Origin: Fluviibacter sp964498255
Lineage (GTDB): Bacteria; Pseudomonadota; Gammaproteobacteria; Burkholderiales; Rhodocyclaceae
Direction of reading: 5' to 3'
NCBI GenBank assembly: GCA_964498255.1
Contig: CAZCGW010000060.1
Location: 1-5,254 of the forward strand
Length of the DNA stretch: 5,254 bases
In this document: one piece after another, positions 1-5,254 of the stretch
Layout: every line of letters begins with the position of its first letter
How positions within the stretch are numbered: position 1 is the first letter of the stretch
The notes under the pieces: generated by a model
What the model was told of the DNA's origin: nothing
The model's database searches: none
The model's input: the letters and a program-made list of their open reading frames with translations, nothing else
Translations under genes and position numbers: made by a program

Positions 1-3000
1 CTTGAATTGCTCAACCTGGTTTGACGACCCCGAGTACCAGTTCTTGACGGTATAGCTGTCGCTCGTGCCAATGACGCTGATCTTCAGATCATTGCCCACA
101 TGACTGAACCAGAGCTGGTCAGAGGTGATGTCGGACGCCAGACTGATAATGTCGTTGTTACCAATGGTCGTATCGGTATCAACGATGATGTCATTGCCCT
201 GACCCCGCTGCATGAGGTACGTGTCGTTACCCAGACCGCCCGTCAGCGTATCCGTGCCAGCACCGCCAAAGAGGATATTGTTGCCACGGTTGCCAGTGAT
301 GTTGTTATCCAGGGCATTACCTGTGGCATTAATGTTCTCTTCCCACAGTTTGGTCGGATCCAGGGTGTAAATGGTGTACGCGAGGCCTACGCACGCTGCC
401 GCCTTAAAGTCAGTTGCTGAAACGTAGCGCGACATGTCGCTCACGAGACCACGCCCCGAGTCCGCAATATAAAACCCGTTCAGGGCACCAGTTGTTGCAT
501 CATAGGCCACGCCCGTGACTGTGATGACGTGGTCTACCACCCCAAAGTCATAATTGGCATTGGTGTTGCCGCCCCAGAGCTTACCGGCATTGACCGCAAT
601 CATGACGCCCCGGCCGCTCTTGATCAGATTGGCAATGGCCTGTTCGTTATAACCTTGAATGATATCGTTACGGATACCATAGCTCGTCAAGAGCGCCTGC
701 TGATTCAGGTAATTTGAACAGCCCCGATCATAATCAGTCTTGCTCGCATCGGTCACGCACCAGTTATTAGAAATCGCCGTTTGCACGACCTGAGCCTCCG
801 TCAGAGCTACCCCGGCTTGCATGGCGATGTTGGCAATCGAGGTCAGGGCACAGGTGCCTTTGTAACCGGCGACAGCATTACCCTGCATGTAGTCCAGTTC
901 GTTGGCTTTCGGATAACCATAAACCAGAATACGGGTGCCATTGACCAACCCCTGCTCAGGATTCGAGAAATCCAGCAGTGTCAGACTCTCCAGATTGTCG
1001 CCTAAGGTGTAGCTGATCTTGCTCTGAACGGTATCAATCCCTTCGTTGGCGTATTCAACAACCTGATCGCCACCGTTGTCGACGACGTAAGTGTCGTTAC
1101 CCAACCCACCGATCATGGTGTCTGCACCGGTCACGCCATCGAGGATGTTGTCTCGGCTATTGCCCGTGATCAGGTTGTTCAGGCTGTTGCCGGTGCCGTT
1201 AATGTCAAAGCCTTCCAGCAGACGCAATTCTTCAATATTGGCGTTTAGCATGTAGTTGGCGCTGCTAATCACAGTATCGTAGCCCTCGTTCTGTTGCTCC
1301 AGAATCACATCGTTGACGCTGTTGACGATGTAGGTATCGTCACCCAGACCGCCTTGCATGTTGTCCGCACCGGCGCCACCATCAATGTAATCGTTGCCCA
1401 GGCCGCCCACAATCGTGTCTGCCCCGTCGCCACCATACAGCCAGTCGTTGTCCGTTTCACCGGCGTTGAGAGTCTGTTTGGTTTCGTTGGTGGCGGTAAA
1501 ACCGTAAATCAGGTCATCGCCCGAACCACCGTAGATCACATCATCCCCAGTCTGACCAAACAGGCGGTCATTACCATCACCCCCATAGAGCTGATCATTG
1601 CCGTCACCGCCCTGGAGTTCGTCGTTCCCCGCATCGCCATAGAGCTGGTCATTGCCAAGACCACCTAGGATGCCATCATTACCATTGCCCCCGTACAGGA
1701 TGTCGTCATCGGTCTCACCGGCAGACAGGCTCTGTTTGGTGTCATTGACGGCGGTGAAACCCATAAGGAGATCATCACCATCACCCCCGTAAAGGGTGTC
1801 GTTACCAACCCCGCCAAACAGCTTATCGACACCGGCATCACCAGACAGAGTGTCATTGCCGGCTTCACCGCTCAGTTCGTCATCCCCATCCCCACCAAAG
1901 ACGAGGTCATTGCCGTCACCGCCTTTGATCGTATCCGTCCCGATACCGCCATCAAGGGTATCGTTACCTAACCCACCGTAGATCTGGTCGTTGCCTGCGC
2001 CACCATAAATGGTGTCGTTGTCCGATTCCCCCGCAGCCAAGGTCTGTTTGCTGTCGTTGCTAGGGGTAAATCCGATAAGAACGTCATCCCCATCGCCACC
2101 CCATATCCGGTCATCACCCACGCCACCCCAGATGGTGTCGTTGCCGCCATCGCCGAGCAGTTGGTCATTACCTTCGTTGCCATTGAGCATGTCGGCGCCA
2201 TTGCCACCAAAAGCTTTGTCGTCACCTTGGCCGCCGTTGATGTTGTCATTTCCTTCGCCGCCATCTAACTGGTCGTTACCAAGCCCGCCATAGATCTGAT
2301 CATTGCCGTTACCACCAAAGATGATGTCGTCGTCCGTCTCGCCAGCCAGCAGGGTTTGTTTGGCTTCGTTCGTGGCGGTAAAACCCATGAGCCAGTCATC
2401 ACCATCACCGCCATTCAGGATGTCGTTACCGACCTGACCGAAGATGTTGTCATTACCAATACCGCCGTCCAGAAAGTCTGCACCAGCACCCCCTTGCAGC
2501 TGATCATTGCCTTCTTCGCCGTAGAGTTTGTCGTCACCATCGTAGCCAAAGACGACGTCATTGCCGGTACCGCCCCAGATGCTGTCATTACGGCTGCTAC
2601 CGCCTACGGTGTCGTCACCACCGCCTGCCATGAAGTTAACGAGCAGGTTGTTGTTGAAATACTGGCCGTAGGCGGCGTAGTAGTTGGCATCAAAGCTGTC
2701 GTTACCATCGGTGCCGATAAGAGTGTCACGTTTGGCATTATTGATTTTGACCTGATTGCTTCCCCAGTCGATATAGCTTGAGCCGTTGATCCAATAGCGG
2801 TTGTCGGTATCACGCAGGCTACGGTAGTTGCTGGCAGGCACACTCTGGGTCAGCGTCGGACGCGTCGGTTGACCGACGGTTTCTGCAACGTTGACCGGGG
2901 CTGTACCCGCCACACCGGATACAGCATTACCTCGGGTATAAAACCCGTAGTCAGCGGCACGGATCGTGCCGATCCCTTGTTGGGCAAGACTACGCAGTTC

Positions 3001-4098
3001 GCCGGCATCCTGAAGGCCGTTCTCGTTGGTATCTGCCCAGATCTGCAGGCCATTGAGCTCGGAACCGGTCAACTTGCCGTCTTTGTTAGCATCCAGGGCG
3101 GCCAGCGCCGCGGCAGTCAGGCTCCGCTTGTTGGCATCCAGCAGTACACCTGTCTTGTCGGCGATAGACAGGCTGTTATCTACTTTGGTGTTGGTTTCAT
3201 AGAAGGCTTTCTTACCGTCATAGGTCGTGCCGCTTGCCGGTGCCCAGCTGGGCGCAGCGATGGTCGTCGTCCCACTAAATAGCTGTCGGGTGGCGGCCGT
3301 ATCGTTGGCGTAGGCCTCTGTGACTGCGTTACGGATTGAGGTTGTATCCGTACCCGTGATGGTGACGTGTGGAATCGTCCAATCCTGCAATGTGTAATTG
3401 GGCGAGTTGTTGATCAGCTTCTCGAGGGCAACAAGATCCGTGTATTTGTTCAGGTTGTAAGCCTGGGTGACGCCAGCAATCGTGATGTCTACTTCGCGGT
3501 TCGTCAGATTCGTGGATTTGATGGCAACGGTGGCGGGGCTTACCGAAATACCTCCAGTACCGTTAATGAAAGTTTTCATGCCAGAGAAAAGATTCTTGGC
3601 GTTTGACAGGCTGTTCAGAGTATCTTGGGATATCAATCCGGCTGCGCCGAGTGAAACGGCCAATACCCCAGCCATTGCGGCAATCGAAAGCGCCGTTGCC
3701 GTGGTCATCGTAATGCCTGCGACGGTAACCGTGGTCAATCCCGCTCCCACCGCGATGCCAACGGCTGTCAATAGGCCAGCTTGAACCAATCCGGAAAAAT
3801 CAGCCGCGACAGCTTTCGCCGTAGCGTAGGAAACTGTTTTATTCCTCGAGTATTCATCAATTAACTTGTTTACATCAGACGTAAAAACCAATACCGCACC
3901 GGCTGCGCCCACATTGGAAATCGCGACTTTGCAGACATTTAGCGCAGACACCAAAGACGCGCCGACTTGAAGTCCATTGCCCGTGTTCTCAAGTGACAGC
4001 GTCTTGTCACCATTGACAATACTGACAGCACTCTCTCCTGCACCGAGTCGGCCAAGCACGTCGTTCATCTTTTGCAAGTCGTTCTGCGATACAGCCAT
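1..4098 (-). CDS. RTX (haemolysin-type calcium-binding) protein with inserted C39-like cysteine peptidase domain; C-terminus cut by window edge
   Basis: The frame is open for 1366 codons from an ATG at 4098 to the left edge with no stop. The start (MAVSQNDLQ) follows AGGAG with a 7-base gap. Seen in order: hydrophobic Ala/Gly-rich segments (45-72, 105-156); a linker; two EF-hand loops (336-347, 356-367); about 37 GGxGxDxxx nonapeptides (about 492-921); two extended RTX modules of the TYIVNS...INGTGN kind (to about 1045); a papain-like peptidase domain (about 1046-1252) with candidate catalytic C1083, H1190 and D1213; more RTX repeats; and, from about 1294, a stretch ending NWYSGSSNQVEQF that matches the haemolysin-type calcium-binding-related domain. 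Proteins of this type leave the cell unfolded through a type I secretion system and fold when they bind external calcium. The C-terminal secretion signal should lie just beyond the left edge. No transporter or acyltransferase gene is visible. Substrate and biological role are unknown: toxin, adhesin and processing enzyme are all possible. I believe similar RTX proteins with this peptidase insert exist in other proteobacteria, but I could not check this. Confidence 0.95.
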   Translation of the reverse strand, partial: MAVSQNDLQKMNDVLGRLGAGESAVSIVNGDKTLSLENTGNGLQVGASLVSALNVCKVAISNVGAAGAVLVFTSDVNKLIDEYSRNKTVSYATAKAVAADFSGLVQAGLLTAVGIAVGAGLTTVTVAGITMTTATALSIAAMAGVLAVSLGAAGLISQDTLNSLSNAKNLFSGMKTFINGTGGISVSPATVAIKSTNLTNREVDITIAGVTQAYNLNKYTDLVALEKLINNSPNYTLQDWTIPHVTITGTDTTSIRNAVTEAYANDTAATRQLFSGTTTIAAPSWAPASGTTYDGKKAFYETNTKVDNSLSIADKTGVLLDANKRSLTAAALAALDANKDGKLTGSELNGLQIWADTNENGLQDAGELRSLAQQGIGTIRAADYGFYTRGNAVSGVAGTAPVNVAETVGQPTRPTLTQSVPASNYRSLRDTDNRYWINGSSYIDWGSNQVKINNAKRDTLIGTDGNDSFDANYYAAYGQYFNNNLLVNFMAGGGDDTVGGSSRNDSIWGGTGNDVVFGYDGDDKLYGEEGNDQLQGGAGADFLDGGIGNDNIFGQVGNDILNGGDGDDWLMGFTATNEAKQTLLAGETDDDIIFGGNGNDQIYGGLGNDQLDGGEGNDNINGGQGDDKAFGGNGADMLNGNEGNDQLLGDGGNDTIWGGVGDDRIWGGDGDDVLIGFTPSNDSKQTLAAGESDNDTIYGGAGNDQIYGGLGNDTLDGGIGTDTIKGGDGNDLVFGGDGDDELSGEAGNDTLSGDAGVDKLFGGVGNDTLYGGDGDDLLMGFTAVNDTKQSLSAGETDDDILYGGNGNDGILGGLGNDQLYGDAGNDELQGGDGNDQLYGGDGNDRLFGQTGDDVIYGGSGDDLIYGFTATNETKQTLNAGETDNDWLYGGDGADTIVGGLGNDYIDGGAGADNMQGGLGDDTYIVNSVNDVILEQQNEGYDTVISSANYMLNANIEELRLLEGFDINGTGNSLNNLITGNSRDNILDGVTGADTMIGGLGNDTYVVDNGGDQVVEYANEGIDTVQSKISYTLGDNLESLTLLDFSNPEQGLVNGTRILVYGYPKANELDYMQGNAVAGYKGTCALTSIANIAMQAGVALTEAQVVQTAISNNWCVTDASKTDYDRGCSNYLNQQALLTSYGIRNDIIQGYNEQAIANLIKSGRGVMIAVNAGKLWGGNTNANYDFGVVDHVITVTGVAYDATTGALNGFYIADSGRGLVSDMSRYVSATDFKAAACVGLAYTIYTLDPTKLWEENINATGNALDNNITGNRGNNILFGGAGTDTLTGGLGNDTYLMQRGQGNDIIVDTDTTIGNNDIISLASDITSDQLWFSHVGNDLKISVIGTSDSYTVKNWYSGSSNQVEQFK
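343..963 (-). other. Papain-like (peptidase C39-type) domain inserted in the RTX region
   Basis: Residues about 1046-1252 of the RTX protein contain no glycine-rich repeats and read as a globular domain. The signature is GYKGTCALTSIANI, with the candidate nucleophile C1083 at the start of a helix. It is followed by GVVDHVITVTGV with H1190 and by GFYIADSGRG with D1213. The Cys, then His in a strand, then Asp about 20 residues later is the order and spacing of C39-like/papain-fold peptidases. Q1072 (in DYMQG) lies 11 residues before the Cys, farther than the usual oxyanion glutamine, so that role is uncertain. Three further cysteines (1114, 1127, 1236) could form a disulfide outside the cell. 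The domain could cleave peptides, process its own RTX protein, or act as a transglutaminase- or deamidase-like enzyme. The fold assignment is fairly secure; the activity is inference. Confidence 0.75.
1429..1497 (-). repeat. RTX spacer copy 4 (23 residues, 868-890)
   Basis: The copy reads TATNETKQTLNAGE then TDNDWLYGG. It is 258 bases (86 residues) from copy 3. The difference of 54 bases equals two nonapeptides, so this block has seven units instead of nine. Only about three nonapeptides follow before the extended RTX modules. Confidence 0.85.
1687..1755 (-). repeat. RTX spacer copy 3 (23 residues, 782-804)
   Basis: The copy reads TAVNDTKQSLSAGE then TDDDILYGG. It lies exactly 312 bases (104 residues) from copy 2, again with nine nonapeptides between. 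Confidence 0.85.
1999..2067 (-). repeat. RTX spacer copy 2 (23 residues, 678-700)
   Basis: The copy reads TPSNDSKQTLAAGE then SDNDTIYGG. It lies exactly 312 bases (104 residues) from copy 1, separated by nine complete nonapeptides. Confidence 0.85.
2311..2379 (-). repeat. RTX spacer copy 1 (23 residues, 574-596)
   Basis: The copy reads TATNEAKQTLLAGE then TDDDIIFGG and follows a nonapeptide ending LMGF. It is one of four near-identical 23-residue units that break the nonapeptide register. The invariant core across the copies is N-x-x-KQ-[TS]-L-x-AGE-[TS]-D-x-D. It probably forms a loop or cap in the beta-roll. Confidence 0.85.
2998..3093 (-). other. Paired EF-hand-type calcium-binding loops ahead of the RTX array
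   Basis: Two 12-residue loops fit the EF-hand pattern. The first is DANKDGKLTGSE (residues 336-347), with D1, N3, D5, G6, L8 and E12. The second is DTNENGLQDAGE (356-367), with D1, N3, N5, G6 and E12. They flank the short segment LNGLQIWA and are followed by LRSLAQQGIGTI. The same layout precedes the RTX repeats of several large RTX proteins, including the FrpC type of Neisseria. Calcium binding at both sites is likely from the ligands seen. Confidence 0.85.
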
Positions 4099-4100
4099 TT

Positions 4101-4646
4101 TTAATCTCCTTGTCGGTGGTTAATTCGAGTAATGCGAAATGCGCTAATTAATGCAACAAAAATAAACCCAGCTCCAGAAAACAGGATTCGGAATGGGTCT
4201 GAGCAAATTGAATAATCAATCCATGCTCTTTCATAATTCAAAACTTCTTCGGTGCCGATTTTGACGCCCCAAACGGGCCGAAAACTGTTTTGCTCATAGA
4301 GCTTTAGCCATGCAATGGGTTGACCTTTATGAAGCGCAACGTATCGTTCAAACCTTTCCGGAAAAACAGTCATATCAACCCGGTAAGTTCCTCCATCGGG
4401 GATGGGGCGTGTAAAAGAAACTAACGAACCATTTCTCTGGCGAATCTCTCGCATCTCAAATGGCCCGGTCCATACGAGTTCTGACTCGGTTGGAATGACA
4501 GAATCTCCCAATCGCAAACTGATGAACCAATCTCTCTCATACGCTCCCTGAAGCGTTATCAAGAACGCAAGGCCTAAGCAGAGATTTGACCACCACCGGT
4601 CTCGCCATGGCATGACAGAAATCTTGTATCCGAAAATTTTCATCAT
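4101..4646 (-). CDS. Unrecognised membrane protein, two membrane segments around an extracytoplasmic domain
   Basis: I do not recognise a family. From the ATG at 4646 the protein has 181 residues and begins MMKIFGYKISVMPWRDRWW. The frame stays open upstream to a TTG at 4742 (213 residues), but the extra stretch reads as ordinary leader and no start has a convincing Shine-Dalgarno, so the start is uncertain; the ATG at 4613 (MPWRDRWW) is another option. Seen: a first hydrophobic segment (about 19-36, SNLCLGLAFLITLQGAY) just after an Arg/Trp-rich stretch; about 115 mostly polar residues rich in aromatic residues and Pro; a second hydrophobic segment (about 154-171, ILFSGAGFIFVALISAF); and a short basic tail. 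This predicts both ends in the cytoplasm and a periplasmic middle. It ends two bases before the RTX start and so shares its transcript. It could be an accessory or protective partner of the RTX protein, but that rests on position only. Its base composition is clearly AT-richer than the RTX gene. Confidence 0.7.
   Translation of the reverse strand: MMKIFGYKISVMPWRDRWWSNLCLGLAFLITLQGAYERDWFISLRLGDSVIPTESELVWTGPFEMREIRQRNGSLVSFTRPIPDGGTYRVDMTVFPERFERYVALHKGQPIAWLKLYEQNSFRPVWGVKIGTEEVLNYERAWIDYSICSDPFRILFSGAGFIFVALISAFRITRINHRQGD
4106..4110 (-). promoter_or_regulatory. Ribosome-binding site of the RTX gene, overlapping the upstream gene
   Basis: AGGAG on the minus strand lies seven bases before the ATG at 4098 and inside the last codons of the upstream membrane-protein gene, whose TAA is at 4103-4101. 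It supports the chosen RTX start and suggests translational coupling. Confidence 0.85.
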
Positions 4647-4841
4647 GAATTTGCTAGGCTCGTCTTGTACAGAGCGAACCGGAAAGCTTTCCAGAAGGTG
4701 AGTTTTTGCGGGATGGTGGTGTTCATAGAAGGCTATAAGCAATCACGATTGGCTGGTGTGTTGCGCACATTTGTCACAATGTACCACAATCAAACACGAT
4801 AACAAGACCTTTATACAGACAAGGCTATTGTCATAAATGCC

Positions 4842-4870
4842 ATTATATTGCTGATGAATAGGAGAATACA
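4842..4870 (-). promoter_or_regulatory. Candidate promoter for the membrane protein-RTX operon
   Basis: The minus strand has a perfect -10 hexamer TATAAT (plus 4842-4847). The hexamer 17 bases upstream is TGTATT (plus 4865-4870), a poor -35 match. A start near 4835 would give a leader of roughly 190 bases before the ATG at 4646. The -10 may be fortuitous in AT-rich DNA. Confidence 0.3.
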
Positions 4871-4950
4871 TGTGTTTTCCTGTTTGTTACTTTGTATCGT
4901 TGTCAAGGGTTTCTAGAATGATTCAAGCGGCCAGACTGTTCCATTGGTAA
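4870..4950 (+). CDS. Possible 26-residue small ORF upstream of the response regulator
   Basis: An ATG at 4870 follows AGGAG (4860-4864) with a 5-base gap, the best Shine-Dalgarno on the plus strand here. The ORF begins MCFPVCYFVSLSRVSR and ends ARLFHW with TAA at 4948. It lies 38 bases before the regulator's ATG, which itself lacks a clear Shine-Dalgarno. It could be a leader peptide or small protein, or simply chance. I see no attenuator hairpin, and no family is recognised. Confidence 0.25.
   Translation: MCFPVCYFVSLSRVSRMIQAARLFHW
4892..4919 (+). promoter_or_regulatory. Candidate promoter for the response regulator
   Basis: TAGAAT (4914-4919) differs from the consensus -10 by one base. 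TTGTAT (4892-4897), 16 bases upstream, is a partial -35. It lies about 70 bases before the regulator's ATG. The match is weak and competes with TAAAAT at 4948-4953 preceded by TGG. Confidence 0.25.
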
Positions 4951-4988
4951 AATACGGACTTCTCTGAACAGGTACCGCGTTTTATTCT

Positions 4989-5234
4989 ATGGACCAAGAA
5001 ACCATCAACATCATGCTGGCCGACGACCATCCGATTGTGATGGATGGATTTCAACGAGCGCTGGAACATCAAGGCTTTCGTGTGGTTTCCAAAGTCAGCG
5101 ACCCCAATACCATCATTGAGACTTACGAACTTCTCAAACCAGATGTACTTGTTCTTGATGTCTTATTCGGCAATGGTCGATCTGGTCTGGAAATCCTAGA
5201 GCGGGCGGTTTCAAGTCTGAAGTGCAACACTTGA
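4989..5234 (+). pseudogene. Response regulator, receiver domain fragment (NarL/LuxR type), truncated
   Basis: The protein starts MDQETINIMLADDHPIVMDG. It carries the acidic pair D12-D13 in the LADDHPIVMDGF motif typical of NarL/FixJ-LuxR regulators, and the phospho-acceptor D57 in PDVLVLDVLFG, followed by GLEILERA. In a complete regulator this would continue to the conserved Ser/Thr and Lys of the receiver and then a helix-turn-helix DNA-binding domain, about 200-220 residues in all. Here it ends after 81 codons, and the last eight residues (VSSLKCNT) do not resemble a receiver. Without the Lys and the output domain the product should not regulate transcription. The break coincides with sequence resembling an IS end. 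A natural single-domain receiver is unlikely because the fold is incomplete. The ATG at 4989 is chosen because it precedes the first beta-strand at the usual distance; no good Shine-Dalgarno is seen. Confidence 0.8.
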
Positions 5235-5254
5235 CCAATAAGGTAAGGTGTTTT
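5205..5254. mobile_element. Probable end of an insertion sequence (IS30-like), partial
   Basis: Receiver homology stops abruptly near 5205. From there the sequence GGCGGTTTCAAGTCTGAAG and then TGCAACACTTGACCAATAAG resembles, from memory, the terminal region of IS30-family elements, which often carry a TTCAA..TGAAGTGCAAC motif. It includes TTCA/TGAA and TCAAGT/ACTTGA inverted repeats. The window ends before any transposase, so neither the family nor the exact boundary can be confirmed. A contig break inside a repeated IS would explain why the sequence stops here. Confidence 0.4.

Larger units (their letters stand above)
1336..2625 (-). repeat. RTX nonapeptide repeat array (about 37 units, GGxGxDxxx)
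   Basis: Residues about 492-921 are dominated by nonapeptides such as NGNDQIYGG, LGNDQLDGG and DGDDVLIGF, the parallel beta-roll calcium-binding repeat of RTX proteins. The first two units are irregular (GGGDDTVGGSSRNDSIWGG). After that the nine-residue register is kept strictly except at four 23-residue spacers. Aspartates and glycines at the calcium-ligand positions are almost all present; a few units carry Ala or Thr in place of the Asn (GADM, GADT, GTDT). The array should be disordered inside the cell and fold on export into calcium. Confidence 0.95.
4743..4988. other. AT-rich intergenic region between divergent transcription units
   Basis: These bases separate the minus-strand operon from the plus-strand response regulator and should hold the promoters for both. 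Visible items are a 9-base palindrome TTGTCACAA (4771-4779), further TTGTCA hexamers on the plus strand at 4828 and 4900, a minus-strand TATAAT (4842-4847), a plus-strand TAGAAT (4914-4919), and a 26-codon ORF. I see no tRNA, clear terminator hairpin or riboswitch. Whether the TTGTCA copies are a regulator's binding site cannot be judged from one window. Confidence 0.6.

Noticed and set aside
1429..2379. Regularly spaced repeats considered as a CRISPR array
   Set aside because: The repeats are in-frame coding units with diverged DNA and conserved protein sequence, spaced 258-312 bases apart. This is not the short identical repeat and unique spacer layout of CRISPR.
2700..3100. FrpC-like self-processing module suggested by the EF-hand-type segment
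   Set aside because: FrpC-type self-processing depends on cleavage of an Asp-Pro bond. I see no Asp-Pro around this segment, so only the calcium loops are claimed.
100..3784. Many plus-strand and shifted minus-strand open frames across the RTX gene, for example 2356-2781 and 1294-1668 on the plus strand
   Set aside because: They are antisense or out-of-frame shadows of the Gly/Asp-rich repeats, whose GGT/GAT-type codons give few stops in other frames. They have repetitive composition, no ribosome-binding sites and no recognisable domains.
1..4098. Possible frameshift within the RTX gene
   Set aside because: I translated most of the minus frame from 4098 to base 1. RTX motifs stay in one register, the 23-residue spacers keep exact distances, and there is no stop.
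4647..4742. TTG start at 4742 for the membrane protein
   Set aside because: There is no Shine-Dalgarno before it, the extra 32 residues precede an otherwise sensible N-terminus, and in-frame ATG codons exist at 4646, 4643 and 4613. It is kept only as an alternative.
4901..4906. Perfect TTGACA (-35 type) on the minus strand
   Set aside because: No acceptable -10 hexamer lies 15-19 bases downstream on that strand (the bases there read like ACAGGA), so it is not called as a promoter.

Overview
The window looks like a piece of a Gram-negative, probably proteobacterial, chromosome. It holds the start of a type I-secreted RTX protein, a NarL/LuxR-type response regulator receiver domain, and a moderate base composition: GC-rich in the RTX gene, visibly AT-richer upstream. 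Nothing in the sequence fixes the genus.

Bases 1-4098 are one uninterrupted minus-strand reading frame of 1366 codons. It starts at 4098 and runs off the left edge, so the C-terminus and secretion signal are missing. From the N-terminus the protein has hydrophobic, Ala/Gly-rich segments (residues 45-72 and 105-156), an unassigned linker, two EF-hand-type calcium loops (336-347 and 356-367) and a large RTX nonapeptide array (about 492-921). Two extended RTX modules follow (about 921-1045). A papain-like, C39-type cysteine peptidase-like domain is inserted at about 1046-1252. Further RTX repeats and the start of a haemolysin-type calcium-binding-related domain end the visible part. The RTX array carries a second-order periodicity: four copies of a 23-residue spacer separate blocks of exactly 9, 9 and 7 nonapeptides.

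A small unrecognised membrane-protein gene lies immediately upstream on the same strand. It ends two bases before the RTX start codon, and the RTX ribosome-binding site overlaps the end of that gene. The two are almost certainly co-transcribed and probably translationally coupled. An AT-rich intergenic region (4743-4988) follows, with candidate promoter elements and one very short ORF behind a good Shine-Dalgarno sequence.

On the plus strand, 4989 starts a response regulator whose receiver domain breaks off after about 73 residues. The sequence after the break resembles, from memory, the end of an IS30-type insertion sequence, and the window stops inside it. The likely story is a divergently arranged regulator disrupted by an insertion next to a secreted RTX/peptidase operon. 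A regulatory link between the regulator and the operon is inference only.
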